Below, in pieces: positions 1-7,877 of a DNA stretch of 31,620 nucleotides (positions within the stretch are counted from its first letter, which is position 1; the number at the start of each line of letters is the position of its first letter). The notes beneath the pieces are model-generated. The model ran no database searches. It was not told where the DNA came from and saw only the letters and a list, made by a program, of their open reading frames with translations. Both the position numbers and the translations under genes were made by a program. The stretch is from the IMG/VR virus record IMGVR_UViG_3300044546_000352, positions 1-31,620 of that record; one strand, given 5' to 3'. The DNA is from a virus.

Positions 1-114
1 TGCGTTTCGTATAAAGAAGAAAATAGTTATTACTTAGAAATATTAAAGGAAAGCACCCCTATTGTATCAGAGGTTATCTGTAATAGACCAAGTCCGCAGC
101 TTTCAATTTTTTAA
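1..114 (+). CDS. 3' end of a small early protein (partial copy)
   Basis: This is an open frame from the first base to a TAA at 112-114. It is the same sequence as codons 44-80 of the complete gene at 31338-31580, and is partial only because the circular molecule was opened inside the gene. It should not be counted as a second gene. Function is unknown. Confidence 0.85.
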   Translation, partial: CVSYKEENSYYLEILKESTPIVSEVICNRPSPQLSIF

Positions 115-126
115 ACAACCCTAAAA
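1..126. repeat. terminal direct repeat, left copy
   Basis: Bases 1-126 are identical to 31467-31592. This is the signature of a circular or terminally redundant molecule cut open by assembly. The copy holds the last 38 codons of the gene complete at 31338-31580, plus the spacer behind it. Identity stops exactly at the end of the spacer TAAACAACCCTAAAA. After it the left copy continues into the ORF at 137-313, while the right copy jumps to sequence matching 363-391. Confidence 0.95.
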
Positions 127-136
127 ACAAAATAAT

Positions 137-313
137 ATGACACGTTTATTAATTCAAAAAATTAGCGATAACCCATTTGGAGGAGAACTTGAAGAAAAGG
201 GTATTTTTAAAACATTTAACGAAGCTGTTGATGCTTCTTTGACTTTGATTGATGATATTACAATAAAGGCAATACTGGTAAATGATGGTCCACAATGGGT
301 ACGCATTAAATAG
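137..313 (+). CDS. small hypothetical protein, 58 aa, in a variable segment
   Basis: The ATG at 137 follows an A-rich leader (AAAACAAAATAAT) typical of genes in this early operon. The product starts MTRLLIQKISDNPFGGE and ends GPQWVRIK. It has no membrane segment, cysteine motif or recognised domain. The whole gene lies inside bases 127-362, which are missing from the copy of this locus at the right end of the window. It therefore appears to be a dispensable cassette present in only part of the phage population. Function unknown. Confidence 0.6.
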   Translation: MTRLLIQKISDNPFGGELEEKGIFKTFNEAVDASLTLIDDITIKAILVNDGPQWVRIK

Positions 314-364
314 TTTTCAACTCACGCAATGCGTAAACCCCGAAATAAACGAAATAAATTGTAT

Positions 365-700
365 ATGAAAATAGAAATTGCGAATAAAATCGAAACAATG
401 ATTAGAAATGAGGAGAAGCATTTTGATTGGCTGCAAAGCAACAACGCACCTCAGGAATTCATTGAACTTTCTAAATGGCATATTATTCATTATGCTGAAA
501 GGCTTAAAGAATATCGAGAATCTTTAGCAACACCACAAAAAGAATGGAAAACTTTTATGATTGAAACATTGAGCCAAAAAACAGATATTCCTTATAAATT
601 CTTTTCGCAGTATTATTCTATGGAAGATGCAAAAGAGCATCATAAACGAGCAATTTCAATTATGGAAGTGAAATTAAACATTGAACCAGTAAATAGTTAA
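365..700 (+). CDS. hypothetical early protein, 111 aa
   Basis: The frame is open from an ATG at 329, but the ATG at 365 is the better start: the 21 bases at 363-383 around it are identical to those around the start of the gene at 31338, so both proteins begin MKIEIA. The rest is charged and probably helical, rich in Glu, Lys and His, with no recognised domain, signal peptide or membrane segment. In the circular molecule it is the sixth or seventh gene of the rightward operon, depending on whether the 58-aa cassette is present. Function unknown. The shared 5' end hints at recombination between neighbouring small genes. Confidence 0.7.
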   Translation: MKIEIANKIETMIRNEEKHFDWLQSNNAPQEFIELSKWHIIHYAERLKEYRESLATPQKEWKTFMIETLSQKTDIPYKFFSQYYSMEDAKEHHKRAISIMEVKLNIEPVNS

Positions 701-712
701 ACAACCCCAAAA
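698..712 (+). repeat. second copy of stop-codon spacer repeat
   Basis: TAAACAACCCCAAAA at 698-712 matches TAAACAACCCTAAAA at 112-126 in 14 of 15 positions. Both copies begin with the stop codon of the gene in front. The same spacer behind two unrelated small genes suggests modular gene cassettes or a conserved A-rich translation leader. Confidence 0.6.
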
Positions 713-739
713 TGGAAGATAAAATTTTAAAACAATAAT

Positions 740-976
740 ATGAAAACAGCAGAAGAAATAATGAACAAGCACTTCAAAGAATGTTTTGAAACTCATAACG
801 AAACGGTTTCCGAAAAGTACAAACTTTACTTTCACAAAGCGATGAAGGAATACGCCAAACAAGAAAGCGAAAAGGCGGTGAATGAGTTTAAGGAGAGGTT
901 ATTAAAAATATTTAAAGATGAAGATGGATATTTAAGTTGTGGCGTTGTTGAATCTATTATCGATAAACTAAAGTAA
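740..976 (+). CDS. hypothetical early protein, 78 aa
   Basis: The ATG at 740 follows the leader TTTTAAAACAATAAT, the same A-rich type used by the other rightward genes. The protein is small, acidic to neutral and predicted helical, rich in Glu and Lys (KAMKEYAKQESEKAVNEF), with two cysteines and no recognised domain. It precedes the zinc-ribbon gene at 978 with a gap of one base, so the two are probably translated together. Function unknown. Confidence 0.7.
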   Translation: MKTAEEIMNKHFKECFETHNETVSEKYKLYFHKAMKEYAKQESEKAVNEFKERLLKIFKDEDGYLSCGVVESIIDKLK

Positions 977-977
977 T

Positions 978-1130
978 ATGCCTCAAAACTATTGCGCTCG
1001 ATGTGGAAAACCTATTGCGGTCGATAAATGGTATCTGTGCGAAGATTGTGATAGGTTACAACCTCGCTACTTAGCCAGCATAACACCACCAATAACACCA
1101 GCAACAAATAAAGCACCTTTGAATTTATAA
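978..1130 (+). CDS. tiny zinc-ribbon protein, 50 aa
   Basis: ATG at 978, TAA at 1128-1130. The product MPQNYCARCGKP... has C6-x2-C9 and C21-x2-C24, a classic two-knuckle zinc ribbon, followed by a Pro/Thr-rich tail without charge. Such mini zinc ribbons usually bind nucleic acid or a protein partner. It is the last gene of the rightward operon, and its 3' part overlaps the end of the leftward spanin-like gene by 64 bases. Transcription from both sides collides here. The overlap means the Pro-rich tail may be fortuitous read-through. Confidence 0.55.
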   Translation: MPQNYCARCGKPIAVDKWYLCEDCDRLQPRYLASITPPITPATNKAPLNL

Positions 1131-1714
1131 CTATTGTACCACTTAGGGGAAGGCTTGAAGGTGTACGCTCTCAGGCTTTCGCCTTTTATGTTGGGATTGC
1201 TATTCTCAACTATTACAGATAGCGAATCTTCTTTAAGCCAACTGCTCTTTTTTTTTGCTATTATGAAAGTCTGCTCGTTGGGGACTTGAATATTGTATAG
1301 GCTAAAATTCTTTTCCGTTATAACAGCATCAAATTTAAAGAATGTGCTATCAATACTAAATGAATCAATGAAGGCAGTACAAGGCAGCTGTTCGCGAAAT
1401 ACGTGCTTGATTGTGTCGTACTTAAATATTGATTTATACTTTATCAACACCTCCGTATCTTTTAACTTTAATCTTTTTTCCATTGCCAGCACCTCATCGC
1501 TCTTTTGGTCAACAAGTAATTGCATCGCAGCATTGTACTCAATTAGATTACCGTTTGCATCTTCGTACTCCCTCACCTTATCGCTATAATTCTGCAAGTC
1601 AATAACAAGCGATGTACTTCTTTTTCTGTGGTTGCACCCTTTAAATAGTAGCATGATAGTAAGGAAGCCTAAAACCAAAATTGTTATATCTCTTATTGCT
1701 ACCTCCTTATTCAT
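1067..1714 (-). CDS. spanin-like membrane protein, 215 aa
   Basis: The start chosen is the ATG at 1714. It overlaps the end of the endolysin gene as ATGAATAA, a usual coupling arrangement; an in-frame start at 1762 would overlap far more. A hydrophobic segment (about residues 9-25, DITILVLGFLTIMLLF) comes first. It is followed by a long charged, partly coiled-coil stretch (residues 40-95) and a second hydrophobic segment at the C terminus (GALFVAGVIGGVMLA). Last place in a holin-endolysin cassette fits an Rz/spanin-type or lysis accessory role linking inner and outer membrane. No lipobox is visible, so the assignment rests on position and topology. Confidence 0.6.
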   Translation of the reverse strand: MNKEVAIRDITILVLGFLTIMLLFKGCNHRKRSTSLVIDLQNYSDKVREYEDANGNLIEYNAAMQLLVDQKSDEVLAMEKRLKLKDTEVLIKYKSIFKYDTIKHVFREQLPCTAFIDSFSIDSTFFKFDAVITEKNFSLYNIQVPNEQTFIIAKKKSSWLKEDSLSVIVENSNPNIKGESLRAYTFKPSPKWYNSYKFKGALFVAGVIGGVMLAK

Positions 1715-2195
1715 TGCAATCTCCTTTCTTATACCCTCTACCGTTCGGACTTTCTTTGTCAACGGTCAATATCTGCATTCTATTTGCGCCCTCTTTGTAA
1801 CTAACATGAATCCAAGTTGGTTCACCGTTTACCGGATGCTCACAAATTAGCTGATCCCACTCTAAATTAGCTTTAATATGTTGAAACAGCAAAGAGTTTT
1901 TTATTTTGCCATTGCCAGTAAAGTCTATCGCTTCGCCTTTGCAGTGTTGCGACTTCGCTTGTCCGAACTTATCAACTGCACCACCGATGGCCTTATTAAG
2001 AATAGGTGAGCGATAAAATGAATTAATTTTTAAAGGTACGTTTGCAAATCTCCGCACTGGTTCAAAGCATTTCACAGCCACCGTTACCATTGCTTTCAGG
2101 TGCTCTAATGTTGGCTCGTTGCTTATTCCTTTAGCTTTTGCCGTTGGGCTGTTTGTCGCCTCGTCGTAAGTGATGTGTGTGCTTATCTTATCCAT
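1707..2195 (-). CDS. endolysin, M15-family D-Ala-D-Ala peptidase
   Basis: A zinc peptidase that cuts peptidoglycan cross-links at the end of infection. Counting from the ATG at 2195, the motif SQHCKGEAID gives zinc ligands H84 and D91, and WIHVSY gives H130, the third ligand; this H-D-H set defines the M15A fold. The N terminus (ISTHITYDEATNS) resembles other Bacteroidota phage M15 endolysins. The frame also has an ATG at 2204; 2195 is preferred because it makes an ATGGATAA overlap with the holin stop, as at the next gene. There is no signal peptide, so the protein needs the holin encoded just upstream. About 160 residues is normal for the family. Confidence 0.85.
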   Translation of the reverse strand: MDKISTHITYDEATNSPTAKAKGISNEPTLEHLKAMVTVAVKCFEPVRRFANVPLKINSFYRSPILNKAIGGAVDKFGQAKSQHCKGEAIDFTGNGKIKNSLLFQHIKANLEWDQLICEHPVNGEPTWIHVSYKEGANRMQILTVDKESPNGRGYKKGDCNE

Positions 2196-2421
2196 GTGTT
2201 GCATTGTTTTTTTCTTTGTCAGGAGTCTTCATAACGTGTTGAATGAACGCGCCAAATGATATGCTGAATGCTGTTTCTAATTTTGCTATCAATACCTCAT
2301 TATTTTTAGGGTACTCAACAAAAAAAGCAAGTATAAAAGCAAGCGCCAAAATAGCACCTATCATGAAGCCTATCACATAACGAGCCTTAGCCTCAGCCTT
2401 TATCTTTTCCCACATCGTCAT
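2188..2421 (-). CDS. holin-like membrane protein, 77 aa
   Basis: Short protein with a strong membrane segment (residues 15-34, YVIGFMIGAILALAFILAFF), a weaker second one (about 52-64, FSISFGAFIQHVM) and a charged C terminus (KTPDKEKNN). It lies directly before the M15 endolysin and overlaps it. Topology and place fit a holin that opens the cytoplasmic membrane for the endolysin. No sequence-level holin family is recognised, so the call rests on size, hydrophobicity and context. The ATG at 2421 forms an ATGA overlap with a possible 14-codon ORF in front. Confidence 0.7.
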   Translation of the reverse strand: MTMWEKIKAEAKARYVIGFMIGAILALAFILAFFVEYPKNNEVLIAKLETAFSISFGAFIQHVMKTPDKEKNNATHG

Positions 2422-2462
2422 AAAGTTATCTCGTAATTTTCAAACATTTCGGCTATGTTCAT
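2418..2462 (-). CDS. possible 14-aa micro-ORF between two lysis genes
   Basis: MNIAEMFENYEITL runs from an ATG at 2462 to a TGA at 2418. Its start overlaps the stop of the gene at 2459-2689 as ATGA, and its stop overlaps the start of the holin gene as ATGA. It thereby bridges the only gap in an otherwise tightly coupled cassette. It could be a real micropeptide or simply a device that carries ribosomes to the holin start. A 14-codon frame can arise by chance, so confidence is low. Confidence 0.35.
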   Translation of the reverse strand: MNIAEMFENYEITL

Positions 2463-2689
2463 TTTGCTACTCCGTTACGATGTACAACATATATGTCCCT
2501 TTCCATTGCGCTCAATCTTTTATCGATAGAGTAAAGTTCAACACTTAATTTTGTCATTGAATTTTCAATGCTATTCGCTTTCTCCGTCATCTTATCCACT
2601 TGCTGAATTAATCTATTAAGAAAGTAGGCTATTATTCCGACGAATGTTCCGCCAATGGTTAGAAATATTGTAATGCTTTGCGGATTCAT
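2459..2689 (-). CDS. membrane-anchored coiled-coil protein of the lysis cassette, 76 aa
   Basis: One N-terminal membrane segment (residues 6-27, ITIFLTIGGTFVGIIAYFLN) is followed by a heptad-like helix (VDKMTEKANSIENSMTKL...). The pattern resembles XhlA-type haemolysin or antiholin-like accessory proteins that sit beside holins. The ATG at 2689 directly follows the TAA of the tail gene at 2690. It could equally be the holin itself, with the 77-aa neighbour as partner; the sequence does not decide. Confidence 0.6.
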   Translation of the reverse strand: MNPQSITIFLTIGGTFVGIIAYFLNRLIQQVDKMTEKANSIENSMTKLSVELYSIDKRLSAMERDIYVVHRNGVAK

Positions 2690-3619
2690 TTAGCAGCGTC
2701 TTTTTCTTTGATTATTAAATGCGCTGTCGAAGTTAATATCAACTGGCAAAGCCTCCTTAATGTTGTGTCGTGGCTCAAAGCCTCCCGAACCTTTAACGTA
2801 AACACCAATAAACTCGTCAGGATTAGTATTGTTGTAATCTGTTACGATGATTTCATCGGCTTGCAGAATATCTGTCTTAACGAAGTTGCGCGTAGCTTGC
2901 TCAATAGGTTTCAACTTCAAAATGTACTTCTCCTTTTGCTCATCAACAACCCATTGTTTTTGCCCGTTGTTATATTCAACTTCTTCGCGCGTGTATTCGC
3001 TTGATGTGAAACCAAACATACCACTAAGTCGAATTTGATTGTACCAATTAATAGAATTAAAATCTATAAAGTCTGTTTGAGAACCAGCAGCGCCACGTAT
3101 GCCGTTTGTGTAAGTTTCTATTCTTACCGTTCCATTGATCAAAGCTGGAGAATATTCAGCTAAACAAAACTCGTTTGAATACAAAGATTTGTTTCCAAGT
3201 ATGGTAACAATTACATTCTTAACGCGATATAATCCAGCGCCATCGTCCAAGATAACTAAGCGCATATCTAAGAGATACCCGATGTACTTTCTATTGTCGT
3301 CATCGCTATTGAAGTTAAGCGCATAGAACGTGCCGTAATCATTGTCATTTAGTGTTTGAACATCAACAAAAGTTCCGCTCGCGTTTGCCTTTTGCAAAGT
3401 CATTTCAGCAGCAGAAACCAATGGAGAAAGCGCCCAAAGAAACGAAGTCTTATCATTTTTTAGAACATCATCGCTTGGCGTACTTGCGAAGAATGTAGTC
3501 TTAGCGCAACATTGAGCAACGGGTGAAGCCGGTATAATGCCACCAATACTCGGCACGTCCTCGATAGGGTTAGTGCCTATAATAATGAAATTACCTTTTA
3601 TGCATTCTCCCGTTGGCAT
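2690..3619 (-). CDS. tail-region structural protein, 309 aa
   Basis: Last gene of the tail block before lysis. It begins MPTGECIKGNFIIIGTNP, has a Cys-Cys pair near residue 38 and ends in a basic RKRRC tail. The body is beta-rich with many Asn, Asp, Thr and Tyr residues, as in receptor-binding or appendage proteins. No membrane segment or enzyme motif is seen. Its position after the fibre gene makes it a candidate adhesin or appendage protein. No family is recognised with confidence. Confidence 0.6.
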   Translation of the reverse strand: MPTGECIKGNFIIIGTNPIEDVPSIGGIIPASPVAQCCAKTTFFASTPSDDVLKNDKTSFLWALSPLVSAAEMTLQKANASGTFVDVQTLNDNDYGTFYALNFNSDDDNRKYIGYLLDMRLVILDDGAGLYRVKNVIVTILGNKSLYSNEFCLAEYSPALINGTVRIETYTNGIRGAAGSQTDFIDFNSINWYNQIRLSGMFGFTSSEYTREEVEYNNGQKQWVVDEQKEKYILKLKPIEQATRNFVKTDILQADEIIVTDYNNTNPDEFIGVYVKGSGGFEPRHNIKEALPVDINFDSAFNNQRKRRC

Positions 3620-3622
3620 CGT

Positions 3623-3790
3623 TTAATCTTCTTTAGTTTCTTCGACTTCGATTGATTCGATATGCTTCATTACTTCCTTTGCTGCTTCAAAACAAACATC
3701 GTGAGATTGTTTTTCAACTGCTGCTTTTGTGCTGATGCTGTAAATGTAATTCAATGCGTCTGCTAATTGTTTTTTTTGTTCTGCTTTCAT
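3623..3790 (-). CDS. small hypothetical protein, 55 aa
   Basis: ATG at 3790, TAA at 3623. The product starts MKAEQKKQLADALNYIYS and ends IEVEETKED. It is a short amphipathic helical protein with an acidic tail. It lies between two tail-region genes, with three bases to the next start. It may be a chaperone or a small appendage subunit. No domain is recognised. Confidence 0.65.
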   Translation of the reverse strand: MKAEQKKQLADALNYIYSISTKAAVEKQSHDVCFEAAKEVMKHIESIEVEETKED

Positions 3791-3804
3791 TTTGTTTTAT
3801 TTAA

Positions 3805-4197
3805 TTATATTGATTCTAAATTTAACCCGATGATTGAAAATAAGCCAGCTGTACTTGGTACATTCACCTCAAAGTAATTAACTGCTAAGAGTGATGCTTC
3901 ATAAATAGTATCTACGCGAAGTCCTACGCCTTTCAAACCGTTTTTGCTCAACTCATCATCGCCCGTTATTTCGATTCCTACGCTCTCTAATTGGTCTATT
4001 TTTGGTAAAGGATGATATGTGTTGGTTGTTACACCGTCAATCGTTTCAGATACTAACTTTTGAGGGAAAGCATTAATATTCATCACTCCATGATTTGAAT
4101 TGAAGTTCTCAATAAAGAAGTAAATATCTTGACCTATTGGCATTTCTATTCCGCTGAATGTAAATGCCGTTTCTGCTGTGTTGGTTATTTTTAACAT
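3805..4197 (-). CDS. small tail-region protein, 130 aa
   Basis: A beta-rich, soluble protein starting MLKITNTAETAFTFSGIEMP, with no enzyme motif or membrane segment. It follows the fibre gene by five bases and so belongs to the tail-tip or fibre group. Fibre-associated assembly factors and head or tail decoration proteins often look like this. The exact role cannot be read from the sequence. Confidence 0.65.
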   Translation of the reverse strand: MLKITNTAETAFTFSGIEMPIGQDIYFFIENFNSNHGVMNINAFPQKLVSETIDGVTTNTYHPLPKIDQLESVGIEITGDDELSKNGLKGVGLRVDTIYEASLLAVNYFEVNVPSTAGLFSIIGLNLESI

Positions 4198-4202
4198 ATT
4201 AT

Positions 4203-5471
4203 TTAAGTTAGATTGAATGTTCCTGTTTTTACCGTTCCGCTTGAATATTTTACTTTAACAACACAATGATTGGTTCCCTCGTCAATATAAAAACTCATTT
4301 CGTTGTTCGCTAAATCTCCGCTCGCTATTGCCGCGTTATTTGCTTTTAAAATACAATAGCCGTCATCTTTTACTTTTAATGCTGAAACGCTCGCTGAATT
4401 TTGAAATAATGCCGTTGTTGTTGCTGATGTTGCGCCGCTGCCTTTAACTTGTAATCTTGCTGAATAAGGTCCAAAAGCGCCTACACCAAAATCGCCAATA
4501 ATTCCAGCAGCAGCAGAATTTGCATCTATCGCAAATATATTTGCATTAGCGCTATTTCTATAAAGAATATAAGCGCCGTTTGAATCTAATCTCTGAATAA
4601 TGCTTTCTGTTCCTGTATTATTTAACGCAAAAAATCCAGAACTCGTTCCAGCAACCGATACTTGTCCAGCATCGTGGCTTAATACAATAATTTTTGACCA
4701 AGAAGATCCACGAAAATACGTTGTATAAGCCGCAACGTCGCTTTGAATGTAAACATCTGTACCACGTAATACATTGAAATTCGTATTCGTTGCTGGATTA
4801 CAATAAAAATTTGAAGTAATATAATTTGGTGAACTGCCAAAATCAATTGTATTGTTACCACTTAATTTCAATAAATTTCCACCGCCAGAATTTAAAAATT
4901 GCAAATTTTGTGTTGCCGTTCCGCCACTTTTAAGTGTGAATGTCCTTGCATCGTCTGCTGAGGTTAAATTTGCAGAGCCTAAGTTTGAACTTGATGAGGT
5001 TGCCCAAGTAGGAATACCGCCACCACTAACCGTTAATACTTGTCCTGCTGTGCCTATTCCAAGTGCTTGAACATTGCCTCCAGCATTTCTGTAATAAGTA
5101 TCTCCATTTGCATCACTGGCACTTAAATAAATCTGCAAAGCACCGTAAGTAGTTGCATTACCTATAACCACTCCACCGCTTCCGAATAAAGATAGCATTG
5201 GATTTCCTGCAAGGCTTCTAAATCTTAAAGAATCTGAGCCAGTATTGCCATATAAATAGAATGAACGCGCTGCCGCTGTTGAAGTTAAGTCTGCCTTAGC
5301 TAAATTGTTGATTGTTAAATCAGCATTCAACTCAGTAAGTAATACCGAGTAGTTTAATTTTTGCGATTGATAAACATCGGGAGAAGTCGAAATCAACTTA
5401 CTCACATCCATAAGGTCGCCACTCGCTAAGGCTGAAACGCTTGTTGTATATTCGCTAATCTTCTCGCTCAT
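4203..5471 (-). CDS. tail fibre protein, 422 aa
   Basis: The N terminus (MSEKISEYTTSVSALASGDLMDVSK) resembles the virion-anchoring start common in Bacteroidota phage fibres. It is followed by low-complexity, Gly/Ser/Ala/Asn-rich beta repeats. The segment NVQALGIGTAGQVLTVSGGG (about residues 129-148) is a typical fibre repeat module, and similar blocks recur with SFYLYG/TFTLKSGG and FAL/FQN turns. Such trimeric shafts recognise the cell surface. No C-terminal intramolecular chaperone motif is recognised. Confidence 0.8.
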   Translation of the reverse strand: MSEKISEYTTSVSALASGDLMDVSKLISTSPDVYQSQKLNYSVLLTELNADLTINNLAKADLTSTAAARSFYLYGNTGSDSLRFRSLAGNPMLSLFGSGGVVIGNATTYGALQIYLSASDANGDTYYRNAGGNVQALGIGTAGQVLTVSGGGIPTWATSSSSNLGSANLTSADDARTFTLKSGGTATQNLQFLNSGGGNLLKLSGNNTIDFGSSPNYITSNFYCNPATNTNFNVLRGTDVYIQSDVAAYTTYFRGSSWSKIIVLSHDAGQVSVAGTSSGFFALNNTGTESIIQRLDSNGAYILYRNSANANIFAIDANSAAAGIIGDFGVGAFGPYSARLQVKGSGATSATTTALFQNSASVSALKVKDDGYCILKANNAAIASGDLANNEMSFYIDEGTNHCVVKVKYSSGTVKTGTFNLT

Positions 5472-5510
5472 AAAGTCAAAATTAAATTATTTTTATACTC
5501 ACAAATTTAT

Positions 5511-7877
5511 TTATTCAAGTTGTTTTAGAATACCATCCTCAGTTGCTTTAAATATACCAGCTTCTGTTAATTTACCATCTGCTGGAGTGCCGTTGTATAT
5601 TCTCGCGTAAAGTGTTAAAGTTCCGCCCGTTGGTATCTTAGTGTTGTCTAAATAAGCCGTTGCTGTTATCTCGTTGCCGCTCAATACTAATTCAATCAAT
5701 CCAGCGTTGGCATCATTTTCAAACCATTCACTCGCAGCAACTGGATAAAGAGAGTCAATAGTATGCAAACCACTAATTCCACCGCTCTCGTACACCTCAG
5801 CAGCAAAGCGAACGAATACGCTTGGTAAATCTATCGGGTTAGTGTTTTCAAACACCGCAACTATTTTTGTTTTCGCAAAGCCTTGTACGAAACTTGTTGC
5901 CCCGTCTGTTAATTCGTTATTGCTAAGGTCGTACGCTTTTAAGGTCTTTACCGTCCAATCCGCACCAGTTGAATAGTTGTAAGCGTCTAAGGTTATTTTC
6001 TCCTCAAAACTTAAAGCATTCCCATCGTTTATTAAATCTAATTGAATCACCCCCTTGATATTGAATGGCGCTGCATCGTATCTGTACCATAAATTATTAT
6101 ACCCGTTGTTAGGTAACGAAGTGTTGAAAAAAGCAGCATTAACACCTAACAAAGAGCGCCAATATTCCCAGCGAAATAAGATAGGAAAATCAATCTCATA
6201 ATAATAAAGATTGCCGGCATCTAAATCACTCCTACGCTTAACAATTATGTTTTGAAAAAAGTCCTCGCCACTTGGTATAAACGGGCGCGGCTGGTTAATG
6301 TTTATTTGCATTATATCACTAACCTTCGGCTGTGTGCTTAAGTTAAAACTAAACGAATCTAAATCGAATGAGTCGCCCGTTGCGTTCTCAGCTATAATCT
6401 TTGCTGTTATACTTGTAAAGTCCGTATTGATTTCGTAATCAAAAGCAATGATTGAGCGAATCACAATAGCATCGGTCGGGAATGCCTCCGTAGTTAGTAC
6501 ACCCATTTGCGGCTGGTCTGCCATTGTTACAATCGTGGTATCAAATACAATTAATCCATCGTTTGAAGTATCAATATAAAGTTCGTTAGCATCGACTAAG
6601 AGCGTAACTCTATCTGCGTTATCAATAGTTAAAGAATCATCAACTACATCAAAGGTCATACAATAACGCTTACCACTCAAAGCACTTAAATAAGTAACAT
6701 CACCAGCAGAAAATTGAAAGTTACCCGTTACCCTTACTACGCTTGAACTGATGAACTCAACATTCACGTTTTCTATATAATTACCGTTAGCCAATGGCAC
6801 ATCGTCTGTAACCGTTGTTACAATCCTATCAATAAAAAAGTTTTGCTCTACGGTCTTAGCCGCATCGGTATAATCTACCTCATCACTTAATAAAGAGAAG
6901 CCTAATATGCAGGGGGTTGTATTCAATACGAATGGCGTATCTGTTGCGTTTGTTACATCGAATGTAAACGTGTTTAAATTTTGTGAAATCTCAACACTCG
7001 GCAAAGTTATATTGGTAGGTGTTTTGTGAACTATTGCCGTATGAGAATAGTTTGTAAGGTCGGTGTTAAAGTTCTCATCAAACCACCCTACGTTACCTTT
7101 ATTACTTACGAATGAACCTATTTGCTTTTTATTCGGGTCAGTCCTAAAATATAAGGCTTCAAAGTTTGAAATGTATTTTAAAGAATTAGTGTTGTCAAAA
7201 TTATAAGGCTTAATGCCGGCAATCAAATCATTGTATTCACCCTCGATGTAATAAGGTATAACTAAAAAGTTGTGTGTTATCTCGAAGTATTGAAAGTAAG
7301 CATCTACACCATCGCCTTTAATTGTTGCGCCTCCACATTGCCAAGACTTAGCACCAACACCAACGAACGGCACTACCGTACTTGTATCTGTTGCATCTAA
7401 ATCAAATGCTAAATACTTTTGCACGCTGCCATCTATTTGTGAAATGTAAGAAGGCGCGTTTGCGTTTTCGATTAAGTTATAAAAGTAGTTCAATGCTGTT
7501 ATCGGTGTTGTCCCTATAATCTCTGCTGTGCTGCTTAACTCATTAACAAGCGATGTTGTTAGTCTTATTTCATTTGCGCTTATAATAGCTGCTATCGTAT
7601 AGCTGCCATCGTTGGAAGTAGTGCCATTAACATCGATTGTATCGCCCAAATTAAACTCTGCAAATAAAGGACTATTGCATCTAATTACTTCATCAGGGTT
7701 AGGATAGCCCGTAGTAGGTGCGAATAGAATTTTAGTTGAAGCCGAAGCAAAAGCAAACCACCCCACCGATATATTGATAGTTGCTGTTACGCTGTTAAGC
7801 ACATTGCCTAAAAGGTAATCAGTTGAACCGCTTGTTAATTCGCTATTAAACGAAATGCTATCTACTCTTACTGCCAT
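5511..7877 (-). CDS. large tail-tip or receptor-binding protein, 788 aa
   Basis: A long beta-rich protein, poor in Cys and rich in Asn, Asp, Thr and Val, with no membrane segment. Near residues 88-115 the segment LGDTIDVNGTTSNDGSYTIA forms an Ig-like or carbohydrate-binding type of repeat found in many phage tail proteins. The central and C-terminal parts look like stacked beta-sandwich domains. It lies between the tail hub candidate and the fibre. A baseplate or tail-tip adhesin that carries the fibre is the best guess. No catalytic motif is seen. Confidence 0.65.
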   Translation of the reverse strand: MAVRVDSISFNSELTSGSTDYLLGNVLNSVTATINISVGWFAFASASTKILFAPTTGYPNPDEVIRCNSPLFAEFNLGDTIDVNGTTSNDGSYTIAAIISANEIRLTTSLVNELSSTAEIIGTTPITALNYFYNLIENANAPSYISQIDGSVQKYLAFDLDATDTSTVVPFVGVGAKSWQCGGATIKGDGVDAYFQYFEITHNFLVIPYYIEGEYNDLIAGIKPYNFDNTNSLKYISNFEALYFRTDPNKKQIGSFVSNKGNVGWFDENFNTDLTNYSHTAIVHKTPTNITLPSVEISQNLNTFTFDVTNATDTPFVLNTTPCILGFSLLSDEVDYTDAAKTVEQNFFIDRIVTTVTDDVPLANGNYIENVNVEFISSSVVRVTGNFQFSAGDVTYLSALSGKRYCMTFDVVDDSLTIDNADRVTLLVDANELYIDTSNDGLIVFDTTIVTMADQPQMGVLTTEAFPTDAIVIRSIIAFDYEINTDFTSITAKIIAENATGDSFDLDSFSFNLSTQPKVSDIMQININQPRPFIPSGEDFFQNIIVKRRSDLDAGNLYYYEIDFPILFRWEYWRSLLGVNAAFFNTSLPNNGYNNLWYRYDAAPFNIKGVIQLDLINDGNALSFEEKITLDAYNYSTGADWTVKTLKAYDLSNNELTDGATSFVQGFAKTKIVAVFENTNPIDLPSVFVRFAAEVYESGGISGLHTIDSLYPVAASEWFENDANAGLIELVLSGNEITATAYLDNTKIPTGGTLTLYARIYNGTPADGKLTEAGIFKATEDGILKQLE

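Noticed and set aside
329-364. Upstream ATG extension of the 111-aa gene
   Set aside because: The extra 12 residues are Lys/Arg/Asn-rich read-through of an A-rich leader. The 21-bp repeat shared with the gene at 31338 marks 365 as the start.
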